Notes: generated by a model from the sequence alone, not told the origin. A DNA stretch of 64,000 nucleotides from Pelolinea submarina (GCF_003966975.1 NZ_AP018437.1:2790001-2854000), one strand, 5' to 3'; numbered from the stretch's first letter, positions 47,032 to 55,634 are shown. Numbers and translations are program-made.

Positions 47032-47059
47032 GGGGTGCCGATATATATATCGGCACCCC
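47032..47059 (+). terminator. Hairpin terminator after the sugar-binding lipoprotein gene
   Basis: GGGGTGCCGATATATATATCGGCACCCC is a near-continuous palindrome followed by TCTCTTGTTT. Probably partial read-through into the permeases. Confidence 0.8.
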
Positions 47060-47134
47060 TCTCTTGTTTCCATTCATCTACTTCGCCATTATTTTATATA
47101 ATCTTTTTAAGTGTTATCAAGGAAGGGAGAAGAA

Positions 47135-48058
47135 ATGAGTAAAAACGTCCCCGGCATCATGCGCCAAAAGCCGATTACCCCCTGGCTTTACCTGGTACCC
47201 TCGTTGATCGTTATGTTTACCTTCATTGTGTATCCCGGCGTGAATACTTTTTATCTCAGTTTGCGCAATGCGGATAATACCGCCTGGGCCAGCACTGCCT
47301 GCAAAGCTGGAGAATCTTGTTGGGGGATCTTTGAAAATTACCACTACGCCATCACCTCCGAAATCATGCAGACAGCTTTTCTCAATAATATAAAATGGAT
47401 CCTGATTATGGTAACCGGTACGGTTGCGTTGGGCTTGCTCATCGCGGTCTTGGCCGATCGTGTCCGCTACGAATCCGTCGCCAAGTCCCTCATCTTCCTG
47501 CCTATGGCCATCTCCTTTGTGGGTGCCGGTGTAATCTGGAAATTCATGTACAACTATGAAAGCGGAACCAATCAGATTGGCTTATTAAACGCCATCATAA
47601 CGGCCCTGGGAGGTCAGCCGGTTTCCTGGCTGACGGAACCACAGATCAACACCATTGCCTTAATTGTGGTTGGCATTTGGATGTGGACTGGTTTCTGTAT
47701 GACCATTCTGGCTGCCGGCCTGAGGGGCGTTCCCGAAGAAATCCTCGAAGCCGCCCGCGTAGACGGCGCCAATGAATGGATGGTCTTCTGGAAGATTATG
47801 ATCCCGCAGATCCTGCCGACCATCACGGTCGTCATCACCACCATGGTGATCAACGTCCTCAAGATCTTCGATATTGTCTATGTCATGACAGGCGGCAATT
47901 ACGGTACCGAAGTCATCGCCAACCGCCTCTATACTGAAATGTACAAGAGTTACCAACCCGGCCGCGCATCCGCGATTGCCGTGGTGCTGATCCTGGTCAT
48001 TATCCCAGCCATGATTATGAATATTCGCAGGTTCAATGAACAGGAGGCAACCCGATGA
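47135..48058 (+). CDS. Alpha-glucoside ABC permease 1 (AglF/MalF-like)
   Basis: A 307-residue membrane protein with six helices. The coupling (EAA) loop is EILEAARVDGANEWMVFWKIMIP near residue 202. The first extracytoplasmic loop has two Cys (ACKAGESCWG). The start is the ATG at 47135 preceded by GGGAGAAG. The stop overlaps the second permease by four bases. Confidence 0.92.
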   Translation: MSKNVPGIMRQKPITPWLYLVPSLIVMFTFIVYPGVNTFYLSLRNADNTAWASTACKAGESCWGIFENYHYAITSEIMQTAFLNNIKWILIMVTGTVALGLLIAVLADRVRYESVAKSLIFLPMAISFVGAGVIWKFMYNYESGTNQIGLLNAIITALGGQPVSWLTEPQINTIALIVVGIWMWTGFCMTILAAGLRGVPEEILEAARVDGANEWMVFWKIMIPQILPTITVVITTMVINVLKIFDIVYVMTGGNYGTEVIANRLYTEMYKSYQPGRASAIAVVLILVIIPAMIMNIRRFNEQEATR

Positions 48059-49242
48059 ATCCCTTCACTCGCTTTTGGAATTGGATAAAGAGCCTGCCCG
48101 TTCACATTATTCTGATTGGCTTATGTATCATTTGGCTGGTTCCCTCCCTGGGGCTGCTGGTGACATCCTTTCGGCCGGTTCAGGATATTAATGAGACGGG
48201 CTGGTGGACGGTTTTCGCCAAACCCAAGGGGTTTGAGGAATTCAAGACCTATTGCGCCTCCTGTCACGGGGAAGACGGTACGGCCATTGCCACAGCCGAT
48301 CTGACCGATCCCGATCTGGTTCAAAACTACCGCCGCTCTTTCAACCTGCTCAGCTCCCTGGAGCGGGATATTGATGGACAGCCGCACATGGGGGACATTT
48401 CTGTGCCGGATGAACAAACCGCTGCAACTATCGCCGCGTATATGCGCCGTATTTCCGGCATTGAAGCCCGGCCGAAATTCACGTTGAGCAACTATATCGA
48501 TGCCTTTGTTGGCTACCGCGGCAATAAATCATACCAACAGGATTGTGCGGATGGAACACAGGCGGTGGATTTGCACTGCGATGTCCGTGATTTGACCAAC
48601 CCGCGCGGAATGGGCCGCGCCTTCCTCAACAGTTTATTTGTCTCCATCCCCTCAACCATCCTGCCTATTCTCTTCGCGGCTTTCGCGGCTTATGCCTTCT
48701 CCTGGATGGATTTCAAAGGCCGCCAGTGGATGTTTGCCTTGCTTGTGGGCTTGCAGGTGGTTCCGCTGCAAATGACCCTCATTCCCATCTCGCGCCTATA
48801 CGCACAGGTGGGTCTGAACGGCACCTTCCTGGGTATCTGGCTCTTCCATACCGGTTTTGGTCTGCCCTACGCCATCTATCTGATGCGCAACTTTATGGGC
48901 AGCCTGCCGCGCGAGATTTTTGAGTCTGCCTATCTGGACGGCGCTTCACACTGGACAGCTTTTTATCGCCTGGCAATTCCGCTTTCCGTTCCGGCTATTG
49001 CCTCGCTGGCCATTTTCCAATTCCTGTGGATTTGGAACGATTTGTTGGTGGCTTTGGTATTCCTGGGTGGTCAGCACCCTGTCCTTACCTATCAAATCGG
49101 GAACATGGTCACCTCGCTCGGCAGCGGCTGGCACCTGTTGACGGCGGCTGCCTTTATCTCCATGGCACTGCCGATGCTGGTGTTCCTCTTCCTGCAGCGC
49201 TACTTCGTGCGCGGTCTTCTGGCCGGATCAGTAAAAGGATAG
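48055..49242 (+). CDS. Alpha-glucoside ABC permease 2 (AglG/MalG-like) with an inserted cytochrome c domain
   Basis: A 395-residue membrane protein. Helix 1 spans about residues 17-38. After it, where MalG relatives have a short loop, residues about 44-137 form a class I cytochrome c-like domain: haem-attachment motif C67-A-S-C70-H71 (KTYCASCHGEDGTA), then PHMGDISVPDEQTAATIAAYMRR, in which Met112 is the likely second iron ligand and the last part is the C-terminal helix. Two further Cys are at 164 and 175. The permease resumes at about residue 185 with five helices; its coupling loop is EIFESAYLDGASHWTAFYRLAIP. One open frame covers all of it, with no frameshift and no start between the parts. 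AglG-type permeases are remembered to have a long but haem-free loop here. If haem is attached, this importer could sense or conduct electrons outside the membrane; that is inference. Confidence 0.85.
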   Translation: MNPFTRFWNWIKSLPVHIILIGLCIIWLVPSLGLLVTSFRPVQDINETGWWTVFAKPKGFEEFKTYCASCHGEDGTAIATADLTDPDLVQNYRRSFNLLSSLERDIDGQPHMGDISVPDEQTAATIAAYMRRISGIEARPKFTLSNYIDAFVGYRGNKSYQQDCADGTQAVDLHCDVRDLTNPRGMGRAFLNSLFVSIPSTILPILFAAFAAYAFSWMDFKGRQWMFALLVGLQVVPLQMTLIPISRLYAQVGLNGTFLGIWLFHTGFGLPYAIYLMRNFMGSLPREIFESAYLDGASHWTAFYRLAIPLSVPAIASLAIFQFLWIWNDLLVALVFLGGQHPVLTYQIGNMVTSLGSGWHLLTAAAFISMALPMLVFLFLQRYFVRGLLAGSVKG

Positions 49243-49256
49243 ACAATCTCACACAA

Positions 49257-49300
49257 ATCAGGCTAATCTTGGTATTATCAAGCGCCTTGATTAGCCTGAT
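49257..49300 (+). promoter_or_regulatory. 12-bp perfect inverted repeat before trehalose synthase
   Basis: ATCAGGCTAATC (49257-49268) and GATTAGCCTGAT (49289-49300), separated by 20 bases that hold an inner CTTG / CAAG pair. It ends 7 bases before the ribosome site of the next gene. It has no T-run, so it is not a simple terminator; an RNA hairpin or protein site is possible. Confidence 0.65.
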
Positions 49301-49318
49301 ACGGATTTGGAGTAAGTT

Positions 49319-50938
49319 TTGGAAAAAAATCTTTGGTATAAAAATTTGGTATTTTATGAGGTACACACCCGCGCGTTCTTTGATTCCAACAATGATGGAA
49401 TCGGTGATTTACGCGGACTAACCCAAAAACTGGATTATCTTAAACATTTAGGGGTGGATTGTATCTGGCTGTTGCCCATCTACCCCTCCCCCCTTAAAGA
49501 TGATGGCTATGACATTTCGGATTTCTATAATGTCCATCCCGATTTAGGTACTTTGGATGATTTCAAAACTTTGGTCGAAGAAACGCACAAGCGCGGAATG
49601 CGTATCATCGCCGATCTGGTCGTTAACCACACCTCGGACCAGTGCGCCTGGTTTAAAGAAGCTGAATCCAATCCCGATTCTCCTTACCGCGATTATTATG
49701 TCTGGAGTGATACCGATCAGAAATACTCGGATGCCCGTATTATTTTCATCGATACCGAGCAGTCCAACTGGACTTGGAATGAAAAAGCCGGGAAATATTT
49801 CTGGCACCGTTTCTACGACTGCCAGCCCGACCTGAATTACGACAACCCGGCCGTGCGCGAGGAAATGAAATCCATCATGCGTTTCTGGCTGGACATGGGC
49901 ATCGATGGTTTCCGCGCCGATGCGGTTCCTTACCTGATCGAGCGTGAAGGCACCAATTGCGAAAATTTACCGGAAACGCACGAATACCTCAAAGAGCTGC
50001 GCGCGTTGATCGACCGGGATTATCCCGATTGCATTCTTTTAGCGGAAGCCAATCAATGGCCGCAGGACCTGCGCCCTTATTTTGGGAATGGCGATGAATT
50101 TCACATGGCTTTTCGTTTCCCGCTCATGCCGCGTATCTACAAATCCATCGCGGCGGGGGATACCACCTCAATGATCAACATTCTTGAAAAGACTCCTGAG
50201 ATACCCGAGAATTGCCAATGGTGCACTTTCCTGCGCAACCACGATGAGTTGACCGTGGAAATGGTTACGGAGGATGAACGGGAATTTCTGTGGAACTTTT
50301 ACGCGCCTGAAGCGCGCATGCGCTTGAATCTGGGCATCCGCCGCCGTCTGGCGCCTTTGATGGGCGGCGATCCATACAAAATTGAGCTGCTGTATGCCTT
50401 GCTCTTCTCGCTGCCGGGTGCTCCTATCATTTATTTTGGGGACGAAATCGGCATGGGCGATAACATTTGGCTGAATGACCGTGATGGTGTACGTACCCCC
50501 ATGCAGTGGTCCGCGGCAAAGAATGCGGGCTTCTCGGAACGGGAAGATGGCCGGCTTTTTCTGCCGGTCATTGACCAGGGTGATTACCGTTATCAGGTAT
50601 TAAACGTGGAAAACCAAATGAAGGACGAGAATTCGCTCTTCAATCGGCTGCGCGGTTTGATCGCGCTGCGTAAGCAAAATGATATTTTCGATACCCAGGA
50701 AATGGAATTTCTCTTCCGTGAAAATAAAGGCTTGTTTGCGATTCTGCGCGGCAGCCGCAGGGACGGTTTAATTTGTGTCCACAATTTAACCGATACACCC
50801 CAGCCGGTTGACTTAAGTGGTTTCAATGTCCGGGTATTGACTCAATCGGCAAACCAATCATCAAGCTATATCAATACTGAAGACGGTACCCTGCTTTTGG
50901 AACCCTACGCATATGTCTGGTTCAAAATCAACAGCTAA
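49319..50938 (+). CDS. treS: Trehalose synthase / maltose alpha-glucosyltransferase (GH13)
   Basis: Interconverts maltose and trehalose by intramolecular glucosyl transfer. It has 539 residues. Opening WYKNLVFYEVHTRAFFDSNNDGIGD; GH13 motifs VVNHTSDQ, nucleophile Asp201 in GFRADAVPYL, acid/base Glu243 in LLAEANQWP and FLRNHDE. REGTNCENLPETH separates TreS from oligo-1,6-glucosidases. No maltokinase domain is attached. The start is a TTG with GGAG eight bases upstream. Last gene of the sugar operon, consistent with import of trehalose, maltose or a related glucoside. The stop overlaps the convergent peptidase gene by four bases. Confidence 0.9.
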   Translation: MEKNLWYKNLVFYEVHTRAFFDSNNDGIGDLRGLTQKLDYLKHLGVDCIWLLPIYPSPLKDDGYDISDFYNVHPDLGTLDDFKTLVEETHKRGMRIIADLVVNHTSDQCAWFKEAESNPDSPYRDYYVWSDTDQKYSDARIIFIDTEQSNWTWNEKAGKYFWHRFYDCQPDLNYDNPAVREEMKSIMRFWLDMGIDGFRADAVPYLIEREGTNCENLPETHEYLKELRALIDRDYPDCILLAEANQWPQDLRPYFGNGDEFHMAFRFPLMPRIYKSIAAGDTTSMINILEKTPEIPENCQWCTFLRNHDELTVEMVTEDEREFLWNFYAPEARMRLNLGIRRRLAPLMGGDPYKIELLYALLFSLPGAPIIYFGDEIGMGDNIWLNDRDGVRTPMQWSAAKNAGFSEREDGRLFLPVIDQGDYRYQVLNVENQMKDENSLFNRLRGLIALRKQNDIFDTQEMEFLFRENKGLFAILRGSRRDGLICVHNLTDTPQPVDLSGFNVRVLTQSANQSSSYINTEDGTLLLEPYAYVWFKINS

Positions 50939-52299
50939 TCCTTTGTTTTCCCAAACTCCGATAATATTCGCGTGATGTGTTTGGCTGTTTTCAGGTACAA
51001 ATCCAGCCGGATATTCTCATTGGGCGCGTGCGCCCGGCAGTCGGGATAGCCGATTCCTAAAGTCGCGATTGGAATGTGCAGCGCGTCCTGAATGATAGCG
51101 TTTGGCCCGGAACCGCCTGTCATGGGGACTATCTTCATGGGTTGTTCGTAGATCTCGCCCGACGTTTTTACCACCAGTTGAATGAAATCGTCGGCCGCGT
51201 CGGTCCGTGCCGGTGCGTCGCTGCTCAATACCGTAATGCGGATGTCTTCAAATCCATGCTTATCCAGATGTTCGCGTAGTTGCCGCAGCACCTTTTCCGG
51301 CCGTTGGTTGGGTACCAACCGGATATCGATCTTGGCGCTGGCTTTGGCCGGCACAATGGTTTTCGCGCCCTGCCCATGATAACCGGAGGACAATCCGCAA
51401 ATGGTGCAGGTTGGCAGAAAAGCTTCTGCCACTGCCAGATCAACTCCGCCGCTGATGTTATTTAGAAATTCCTTGACGCCAAACCGTTTTTTATAGTCCG
51501 CCGCATTGTCGGGCAGTGCCGCCATAAAATCGATATCCTCCCGTCTGGGAGGCAGCACGTCATCATAAAATCCGGGCAAATTGATATGTTCGTCGCCCGA
51601 TTTCAACGTGTTCAGCGCCCAAACCAGACGCCAGGCGGCATTTTGAATGATTGAACCGCCCGTGCCCGAATGCACGTCCCGTTTGGCTGTCTCAACTTCC
51701 AGCTCAACGTACAGGATGCCGCGCAGCCCCAGGAATTGCAGCGGCAGATCGTTGGCGTCCACTTCTCCAAATTCCCAGATGCAGGCGTCAGCCTGCAGCA
51801 ATTCAGTATGCGCTTGCACGAATGGGCCGAAGTGTTCGGAGGTAGTCTCTTCTTCCCCTTCAATGATGAATTTCACGTTGCAGGGCAGCTCATTATTTTC
51901 CGCCAGCAGTGCGTCAATCGCCAGCAGCCGGTTGACGATATTGCCCTTGTTGTCGTTAGCGCCGCGGCCGAATACCCGTCCATCATTCCGTGATAATTCA
52001 AAAGGCGGTGTTTTCCACAAACGCAGCGGCTCGGCCGGCTGTACATCGTAATGGTTATAAAACAGGATGGTCTTATCGCTGCGGCCTTTGCGCTCCGCAA
52101 TAATAATGGGCGCGCCGTCGTTCTCAAAACGTTGAATTTGGAAATTCCTTCTTTTGAAAAGTTCAACAACCAGATCGGCGCATTCCACCAATCCTTCCCG
52201 CCGGGCGGACACGCTGGGTTGAGCGACCAGCCGTGCAAGATCTGCCAGACTGGCGTCCATATTTAAGTCTATATATTTATCGATATTTTGAAAATTCAT
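50935..52299 (-). CDS. M20-family metallopeptidase (dipeptidase type)
   Basis: A zinc peptidase of 454 residues. Metal ligands: His and Asp in LFYNHYDVQP, Asp in GRGANDNKGN, Glu pair in IEGEEETTS, and a late His in YPDCRAHAPNENIR. The lid domain begins at GILYVELEVETAKRDVHSGTGG. No signal peptide, so cytoplasmic. The start at 52299 is chosen because homologous-looking sequence begins there; a TTG at 52338 would add 13 residues and overlap the next gene. Substrates in this family include dipeptides and acylated amino acids. Confidence 0.88.
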   Translation of the reverse strand: MNFQNIDKYIDLNMDASLADLARLVAQPSVSARREGLVECADLVVELFKRRNFQIQRFENDGAPIIIAERKGRSDKTILFYNHYDVQPAEPLRLWKTPPFELSRNDGRVFGRGANDNKGNIVNRLLAIDALLAENNELPCNVKFIIEGEEETTSEHFGPFVQAHTELLQADACIWEFGEVDANDLPLQFLGLRGILYVELEVETAKRDVHSGTGGSIIQNAAWRLVWALNTLKSGDEHINLPGFYDDVLPPRREDIDFMAALPDNAADYKKRFGVKEFLNNISGGVDLAVAEAFLPTCTICGLSSGYHGQGAKTIVPAKASAKIDIRLVPNQRPEKVLRQLREHLDKHGFEDIRITVLSSDAPARTDAADDFIQLVVKTSGEIYEQPMKIVPMTGGSGPNAIIQDALHIPIATLGIGYPDCRAHAPNENIRLDLYLKTAKHITRILSEFGKTKD

Positions 52300-52324
52300 T
52301 GGGTACTGCCTGTTTAGATTTTGA

Positions 52325-52867
52325 TCAGGGGAGTTCAAACAATTTGAGGATTGACGCTCCTGTATATGAAAAAACCAGCATTTTTAAGATCTTTCCGATC
52401 GAACACCATAAAAGGAAACGTCCGACCGGTAATTTCAACATGCCTGCTGCCATCCCTGCCAGGTCAAAGACCGGATTGGGAATGACTGCTAATACTAACA
52501 CAACTACGTCGCCGTATTTGCGCATCAGTTCCACCATCCTGTCGTAGAACTCGCGCCGATCCAGGATGATCTGCCCGCTGAATCCGGCCAGATAGCCTGT
52601 CAGCTCGCCAATCGCGGCGCCGCTGCCGGCTGCTACCGCTACCCAAAAAGGGTTGAAAACGGCGCCCATGGCTGAAGTGAACACGACTCCGGGAATGGGA
52701 AAAATTAAAGTTGCGTTGGATAAAACAGAAACCAGGAAAATACCGGGATAGCCGTAATGGCCGAAATCCTGTACTTTATCTCGGTTGAGGATGAGCAGGA
52801 GTGTTAATAAAAAAACCAGAATCAGTATAAGGCCACGTGTTAAGAGCTTACGCGACTTCTCCTGCAT
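52325..52867 (-). CDS. VTT-domain small membrane protein (DedA/TVP38 superfamily)
   Basis: A 180-residue protein with four to five hydrophobic segments. The family pattern is visible as FPIPGVVFTSAMGAVFNPFWVAVAAGSGAAIGELTGYLAG, with a later VLAVIPNPVFDLAGMAAG. Proteins of this group are linked to lipid transport or membrane homeostasis. It lies between the peptidase gene and udk with short gaps, all on the minus strand. Confidence 0.82.
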   Translation of the reverse strand: MQEKSRKLLTRGLILILVFLLTLLLILNRDKVQDFGHYGYPGIFLVSVLSNATLIFPIPGVVFTSAMGAVFNPFWVAVAAGSGAAIGELTGYLAGFSGQIILDRREFYDRMVELMRKYGDVVVLVLAVIPNPVFDLAGMAAGMLKLPVGRFLLWCSIGKILKMLVFSYTGASILKLFELP

Positions 52868-52873
52868 TCCGGC

Positions 52874-53509
52874 TCAATCCATCTTCTGTAGTAGGGCCTC
52901 AATACGGGCAATGATCATATCCATAGCCACTTCATTCAGGCCGCCCTCGGGAATGATGACATGAGCATAGCGTTTGGAGGGTTCAACAAATTCAAGGTGC
53001 ATCGGCCGCACAGTGGCCATGTATTGGTTCACCACCATGTCCGTGGTCCGGCCGCGTTCGGTGATGTCGCGTTCCAGGCGGCGGATGAAGCGGATATCCG
53101 CATCCGTATCCACAAAGATCTTTACGTCAAATAATTTCCGCAGCTCCGGCTCGGCAAAAATCAAAATGCCTTCTACCAGAATGACCGGGCGGGGTTCCAC
53201 GCGAATGGTCTTTTCCGTGCGGGTGTGAATGCTGAAATCGTAAACAGGGATATCCACCGCTTCCCATTGCTTCAGGCGCAGGATGTGCGCGGTCATCAGT
53301 TCGGATTCCAAAGAATTAGGGTGATCGAAGTTGATTGCTGCGCGCTGTTCATAAGGCAGGTCATGCAGGTCGCGGTAATACGCGTCATGCGGCAGATATG
53401 CGATGCGCTGTTTGCCAACACGGTTCAGGATCACATTGGCTACCGTAGTCTTACCCGATCCGGTTCCGCCGGCAATTCCGATTACAATGGGGGATGAATT
53501 ATCTGACAT
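52874..53509 (-). CDS. udk: Uridine kinase
   Basis: Phosphorylates uridine and cytidine. It has 211 residues. Walker A GIAGGTGSGKTTVANVI, DAYYRDLHDLPYEQRAAINFDHP, and RRLERDITERGRTTDMVVNQY, all characteristic. Together with upp and the nucleoside importer it completes pyrimidine salvage in this window. Confidence 0.96.
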   Translation of the reverse strand: MSDNSSPIVIGIAGGTGSGKTTVANVILNRVGKQRIAYLPHDAYYRDLHDLPYEQRAAINFDHPNSLESELMTAHILRLKQWEAVDIPVYDFSIHTRTEKTIRVEPRPVILVEGILIFAEPELRKLFDVKIFVDTDADIRFIRRLERDITERGRTTDMVVNQYMATVRPMHLEFVEPSKRYAHVIIPEGGLNEVAMDMIIARIEALLQKMD

Positions 53510-53565
53510 AAATGTGATTATACCTTACTGGTTTTTATGATGTTTTTGATACAATTAAGAGACCT

Positions 53566-53811
53566 ATGAAAATTAAAGTCACCCTATATTATCATTTAAA
53601 AGAAAAAGCCGGAACCGGCAGCTTGGAAATAGATGTGCCGGAAAAGGCTACAATCAAAGACCTGAAAGGCATGCTCGAAGCCAGGTTTCCGGCACTGAGA
53701 ACCCACTTGGATAATATTATGATCCTCATGGATAAAAAGATTGTGCTGGATGAAGACGTTCTCAAAGAGAACGCTGAAGTGGCTTTCCTAACACCAGTAG
53801 GTGGAGGTTAA
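53566..53811 (+). CDS. MoaD/ThiS-family sulfur carrier protein
   Basis: An 81-residue ubiquitin-fold protein ending in PVGGG. After adenylation the C-terminal glycine would carry a thiocarboxylate. The start MKIKVTLYYHLKEKAGTGSLEIDV and the ATIKDLKGMLEARFP helix are typical of MoaD. The tail has one more Gly than the usual GG; the final residue is still Gly. The MoeB/ThiF-like enzyme at 61881 is a candidate partner. No other molybdopterin genes are nearby. Confidence 0.85.
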   Translation: MKIKVTLYYHLKEKAGTGSLEIDVPEKATIKDLKGMLEARFPALRTHLDNIMILMDKKIVLDEDVLKENAEVAFLTPVGGG

Positions 53812-53816
53812 ATATA

Positions 53817-54704
53817 ATGAAACGTAAACCTATCACGCAAGTTCTGGCTGTTTTATTGGCCTTGGTTATACTGACCGCATGCGGTGCGCCCGCAGCTGCC
53901 GCTGAACCGCCGCAGGAACAATCCGCGCCGGCCGCAGGCGAAGCGGCCGGAGAAGAAGCGCCGGCTGCGGAAACCGCTGCCAATCCCTGCGACAACATTT
54001 TCTATCCCATGACGCTCGATAATCAATGGGTCTATGATTTTGGCATGGAAGACACCGAAGGCACTGAAGAATCCTCAATGGCGTTTACCGTCTCTGAAAA
54101 CAGCGGTTCTTCGGCAGTCTTGGCCGCCCTCAGTTACGACACCGGTATTGTCACGGAATCCGCTGTCCAATGCAGCGATCAGGCTATCCTCAACTTCCCC
54201 ATGACCGAGTTGAAAATGGTGCTGGGTGAACTAGCCGGCAACATCGAGCTGCAATACCAGAGCGGCACCTTCATGCCCTCCGAGCAGGAATTCATCGCTA
54301 ACAACTGGTCGATGGAGTGGGAGACCAATTACACCGCTTCGGGCAGCTTGCAGGCTTATTACGAAGGCGAAGAACTCTCCGCCGTGCTGGATAACAGCCC
54401 GGTTAAGATGAATTGGAAAGTCGCGGGAATCGGTGAAACCATGCAGGTGCCTGCCGGGAATTTCAGCGATTTGGTAAAAATGGAGCGCCAGATTTCGTTC
54501 GACGTTTCCAACTTGCAAACCAACATTCAGGGCAACGATGTCAATATTTCCACTACACTGACGGTCAATACCGAACTTTGGTACGCGCCCCACATCGGCC
54601 TGGTCAAGCAAAACGTCAACGGCATATCCATCAAACTCTACGGCATCAACTTCCCCGTGGAAGCCTACGGCTACGTGCAGTTATCGTCCTACACGATCAA
54701 CTAA
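53817..54704 (+). CDS. Lipoprotein of unknown function
   Basis: A 295-residue protein. It has a signal with lipobox LTACGAP, an Ala/Pro/Glu/Gln-rich linker, and a beta-rich domain starting at FYPMTLDNQWVYDFGMED. A phrase like it begins several exported proteins of unknown role. It ends with TELWYAPHIGLVKQNVNG and a short tail. GGAGG lies five bases after the sulfur-carrier stop region, so the two genes are transcribed together. I do not recognise a function. Confidence 0.75.
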   Translation: MKRKPITQVLAVLLALVILTACGAPAAAAEPPQEQSAPAAGEAAGEEAPAAETAANPCDNIFYPMTLDNQWVYDFGMEDTEGTEESSMAFTVSENSGSSAVLAALSYDTGIVTESAVQCSDQAILNFPMTELKMVLGELAGNIELQYQSGTFMPSEQEFIANNWSMEWETNYTASGSLQAYYEGEELSAVLDNSPVKMNWKVAGIGETMQVPAGNFSDLVKMERQISFDVSNLQTNIQGNDVNISTTLTVNTELWYAPHIGLVKQNVNGISIKLYGINFPVEAYGYVQLSSYTIN

Positions 54705-54716
54705 GCAGAAATGTTA

Positions 54717-54824
54717 TAGAACCGTGAGCCTGTCGAAGGGTAGTAGAACCCTGAGCCTGTCAAAGGGTAGTAGAACCCTGAGCTTGTCGAAGGGTAGTAG
54801 AACCCTGAGCCTGTCGAAGGGTTC
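54717..54824. repeat. Four tandem 27-bp repeats
   Basis: Four units of TAGAACCCTGAGCCTGTCGAAGGGTAG (shown in pieces: TAGAACCCTGAGC, CTGTCGAAGGGTAG) at 54717, 54744, 54771 and 54798, with single-base changes in the first three. Each unit contains the CCCTGAGCNNGTCGAAGGG motif found in terminators at 17258 and 58201. No spacers, so not a CRISPR. 54825-54992 otherwise holds one terminator. Confidence 0.9.
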
Positions 54825-54842
54825 GAACCTTCAATAATCAAA

Positions 54843-54868
54843 GCCACCCATCAAACGGGTGGTTTTTT
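54843..54868 (+). terminator. Terminator after the lipoprotein gene and 27-bp repeats
   Basis: CCACCC / GGGTGG with a 7-base loop, then six T. Confidence 0.85.
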
Positions 54869-54992
54869 GTTTCAGACGTCACGTCTTCAACTCACTAAAG
54901 TGTTAATTAAAGGCAACCGTGGGCTTTGACAGGTTTAGCCACAGTTTTATTCAAATTCATTCAAGAAGAACAGGATTTTTCTTGTATGCCCT

Positions 54993-55529
54993 TTATTCCA
55001 CCGCTTCGAACACCTTGTGGCAGGCCGTGTCCGGCCGATACTCGCGCGCTTCGGCGTACCCTTCCCGCACCAGTTCGCGGTTCACAAAGACGTCATCCGT
55101 CAGCACGTAGCGCAGCAGCCGCCCGTACTTGTCCGTTTCAGACTGGTCTTTGAACAGGTAAAGTGTCTTCCCTTCCACCAGGGCCTCATTTGCCTGTGTG
55201 GCTTTTATGGCATCGGCTCGTTCCTCTGAGTAATACTCCGGCGTGTTGACGCCGATATACCGCACCTGATACACCTCGCCGTCCAGGATAACCTCGATGG
55301 AATCCCCATCGATAACCCGTTTCACCCGCGCGGTTTCAACCTCCGTCAGGTCCGGGATGCAGCTCACGCCATCCAATTGAGTATATACCGGCAAATCGTT
55401 TACCGGGTTGTTGGAATCGGCGCCAGGGGATTTTTGGGTTGGGTTTTCCTGCGATGTTAGAATATCAAAGAAAGAACAACTACCGAGAAATAGCAAAAGA
55501 ATAATGGAATAGATGAATGTTTTCTTCAT
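54993..55529 (-). CDS. Exported staphylococcal-nuclease-like (thermonuclease) lipoprotein, short C-terminus
   Basis: A 178-residue protein. The signal ends in lipobox FLGSCS, then a short linker, then the SNase OB fold: VKRVIDGDSIEVILDGEVYQVRYIGVNTPE (metal Asp and catalytic Arg/Glu) and DKYGRLLRYV (second catalytic Arg). The last helix of the family (about 15-20 residues, usually ending near GLW) is missing: the frame stops after CHKVFEAVE, and in-frame reading beyond the stop gives a Lys/Asn-rich stretch. The active site is intact. The ATG at 55529 is used since the signal peptide begins there. Confidence 0.88.
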   Translation of the reverse strand: MKKTFIYSIILLLFLGSCSFFDILTSQENPTQKSPGADSNNPVNDLPVYTQLDGVSCIPDLTEVETARVKRVIDGDSIEVILDGEVYQVRYIGVNTPEYYSEERADAIKATQANEALVEGKTLYLFKDQSETDKYGRLLRYVLTDDVFVNRELVREGYAEAREYRPDTACHKVFEAVE

Positions 55530-55562
55530 ATGAATGCAGCCCAATCCGATGCAAAATAAAAA

Positions 55563-55634
55563 GCCACCGAAGGGAATCGAACCCTTGACCCGTCGCTTAC
55601 GAAGCGACTGCTCTGCCGGCTGAGCTACGGTGGC
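55563..55634 (-). tRNA. tRNA-Thr (anticodon CGT)
   Basis: A 72-base cloverleaf on the minus strand: acceptor GCCACCG / CGGTGGC, D arm GCTCAGCCGGCAGAGC, anticodon loop TTCGTAA flanked by GTCGC / GCGAC, and T arm AAGGGTTCGATTCCCTT. The anticodon CGT reads ACG. CCA is not encoded. Confidence 0.97.

Noticed and set aside
48184-48466. Frameshift or chimera explanation for the cytochrome c insert
   Set aside because: The reading frame is continuous, codon use is like the flanks, and AglG-type permeases are remembered to have an insert at this same place; an assembly error is not excluded but nothing in the sequence suggests one.
54717-54824. Possible CRISPR array
   Set aside because: Units are directly adjacent with no unique spacers, and no cas gene is nearby.
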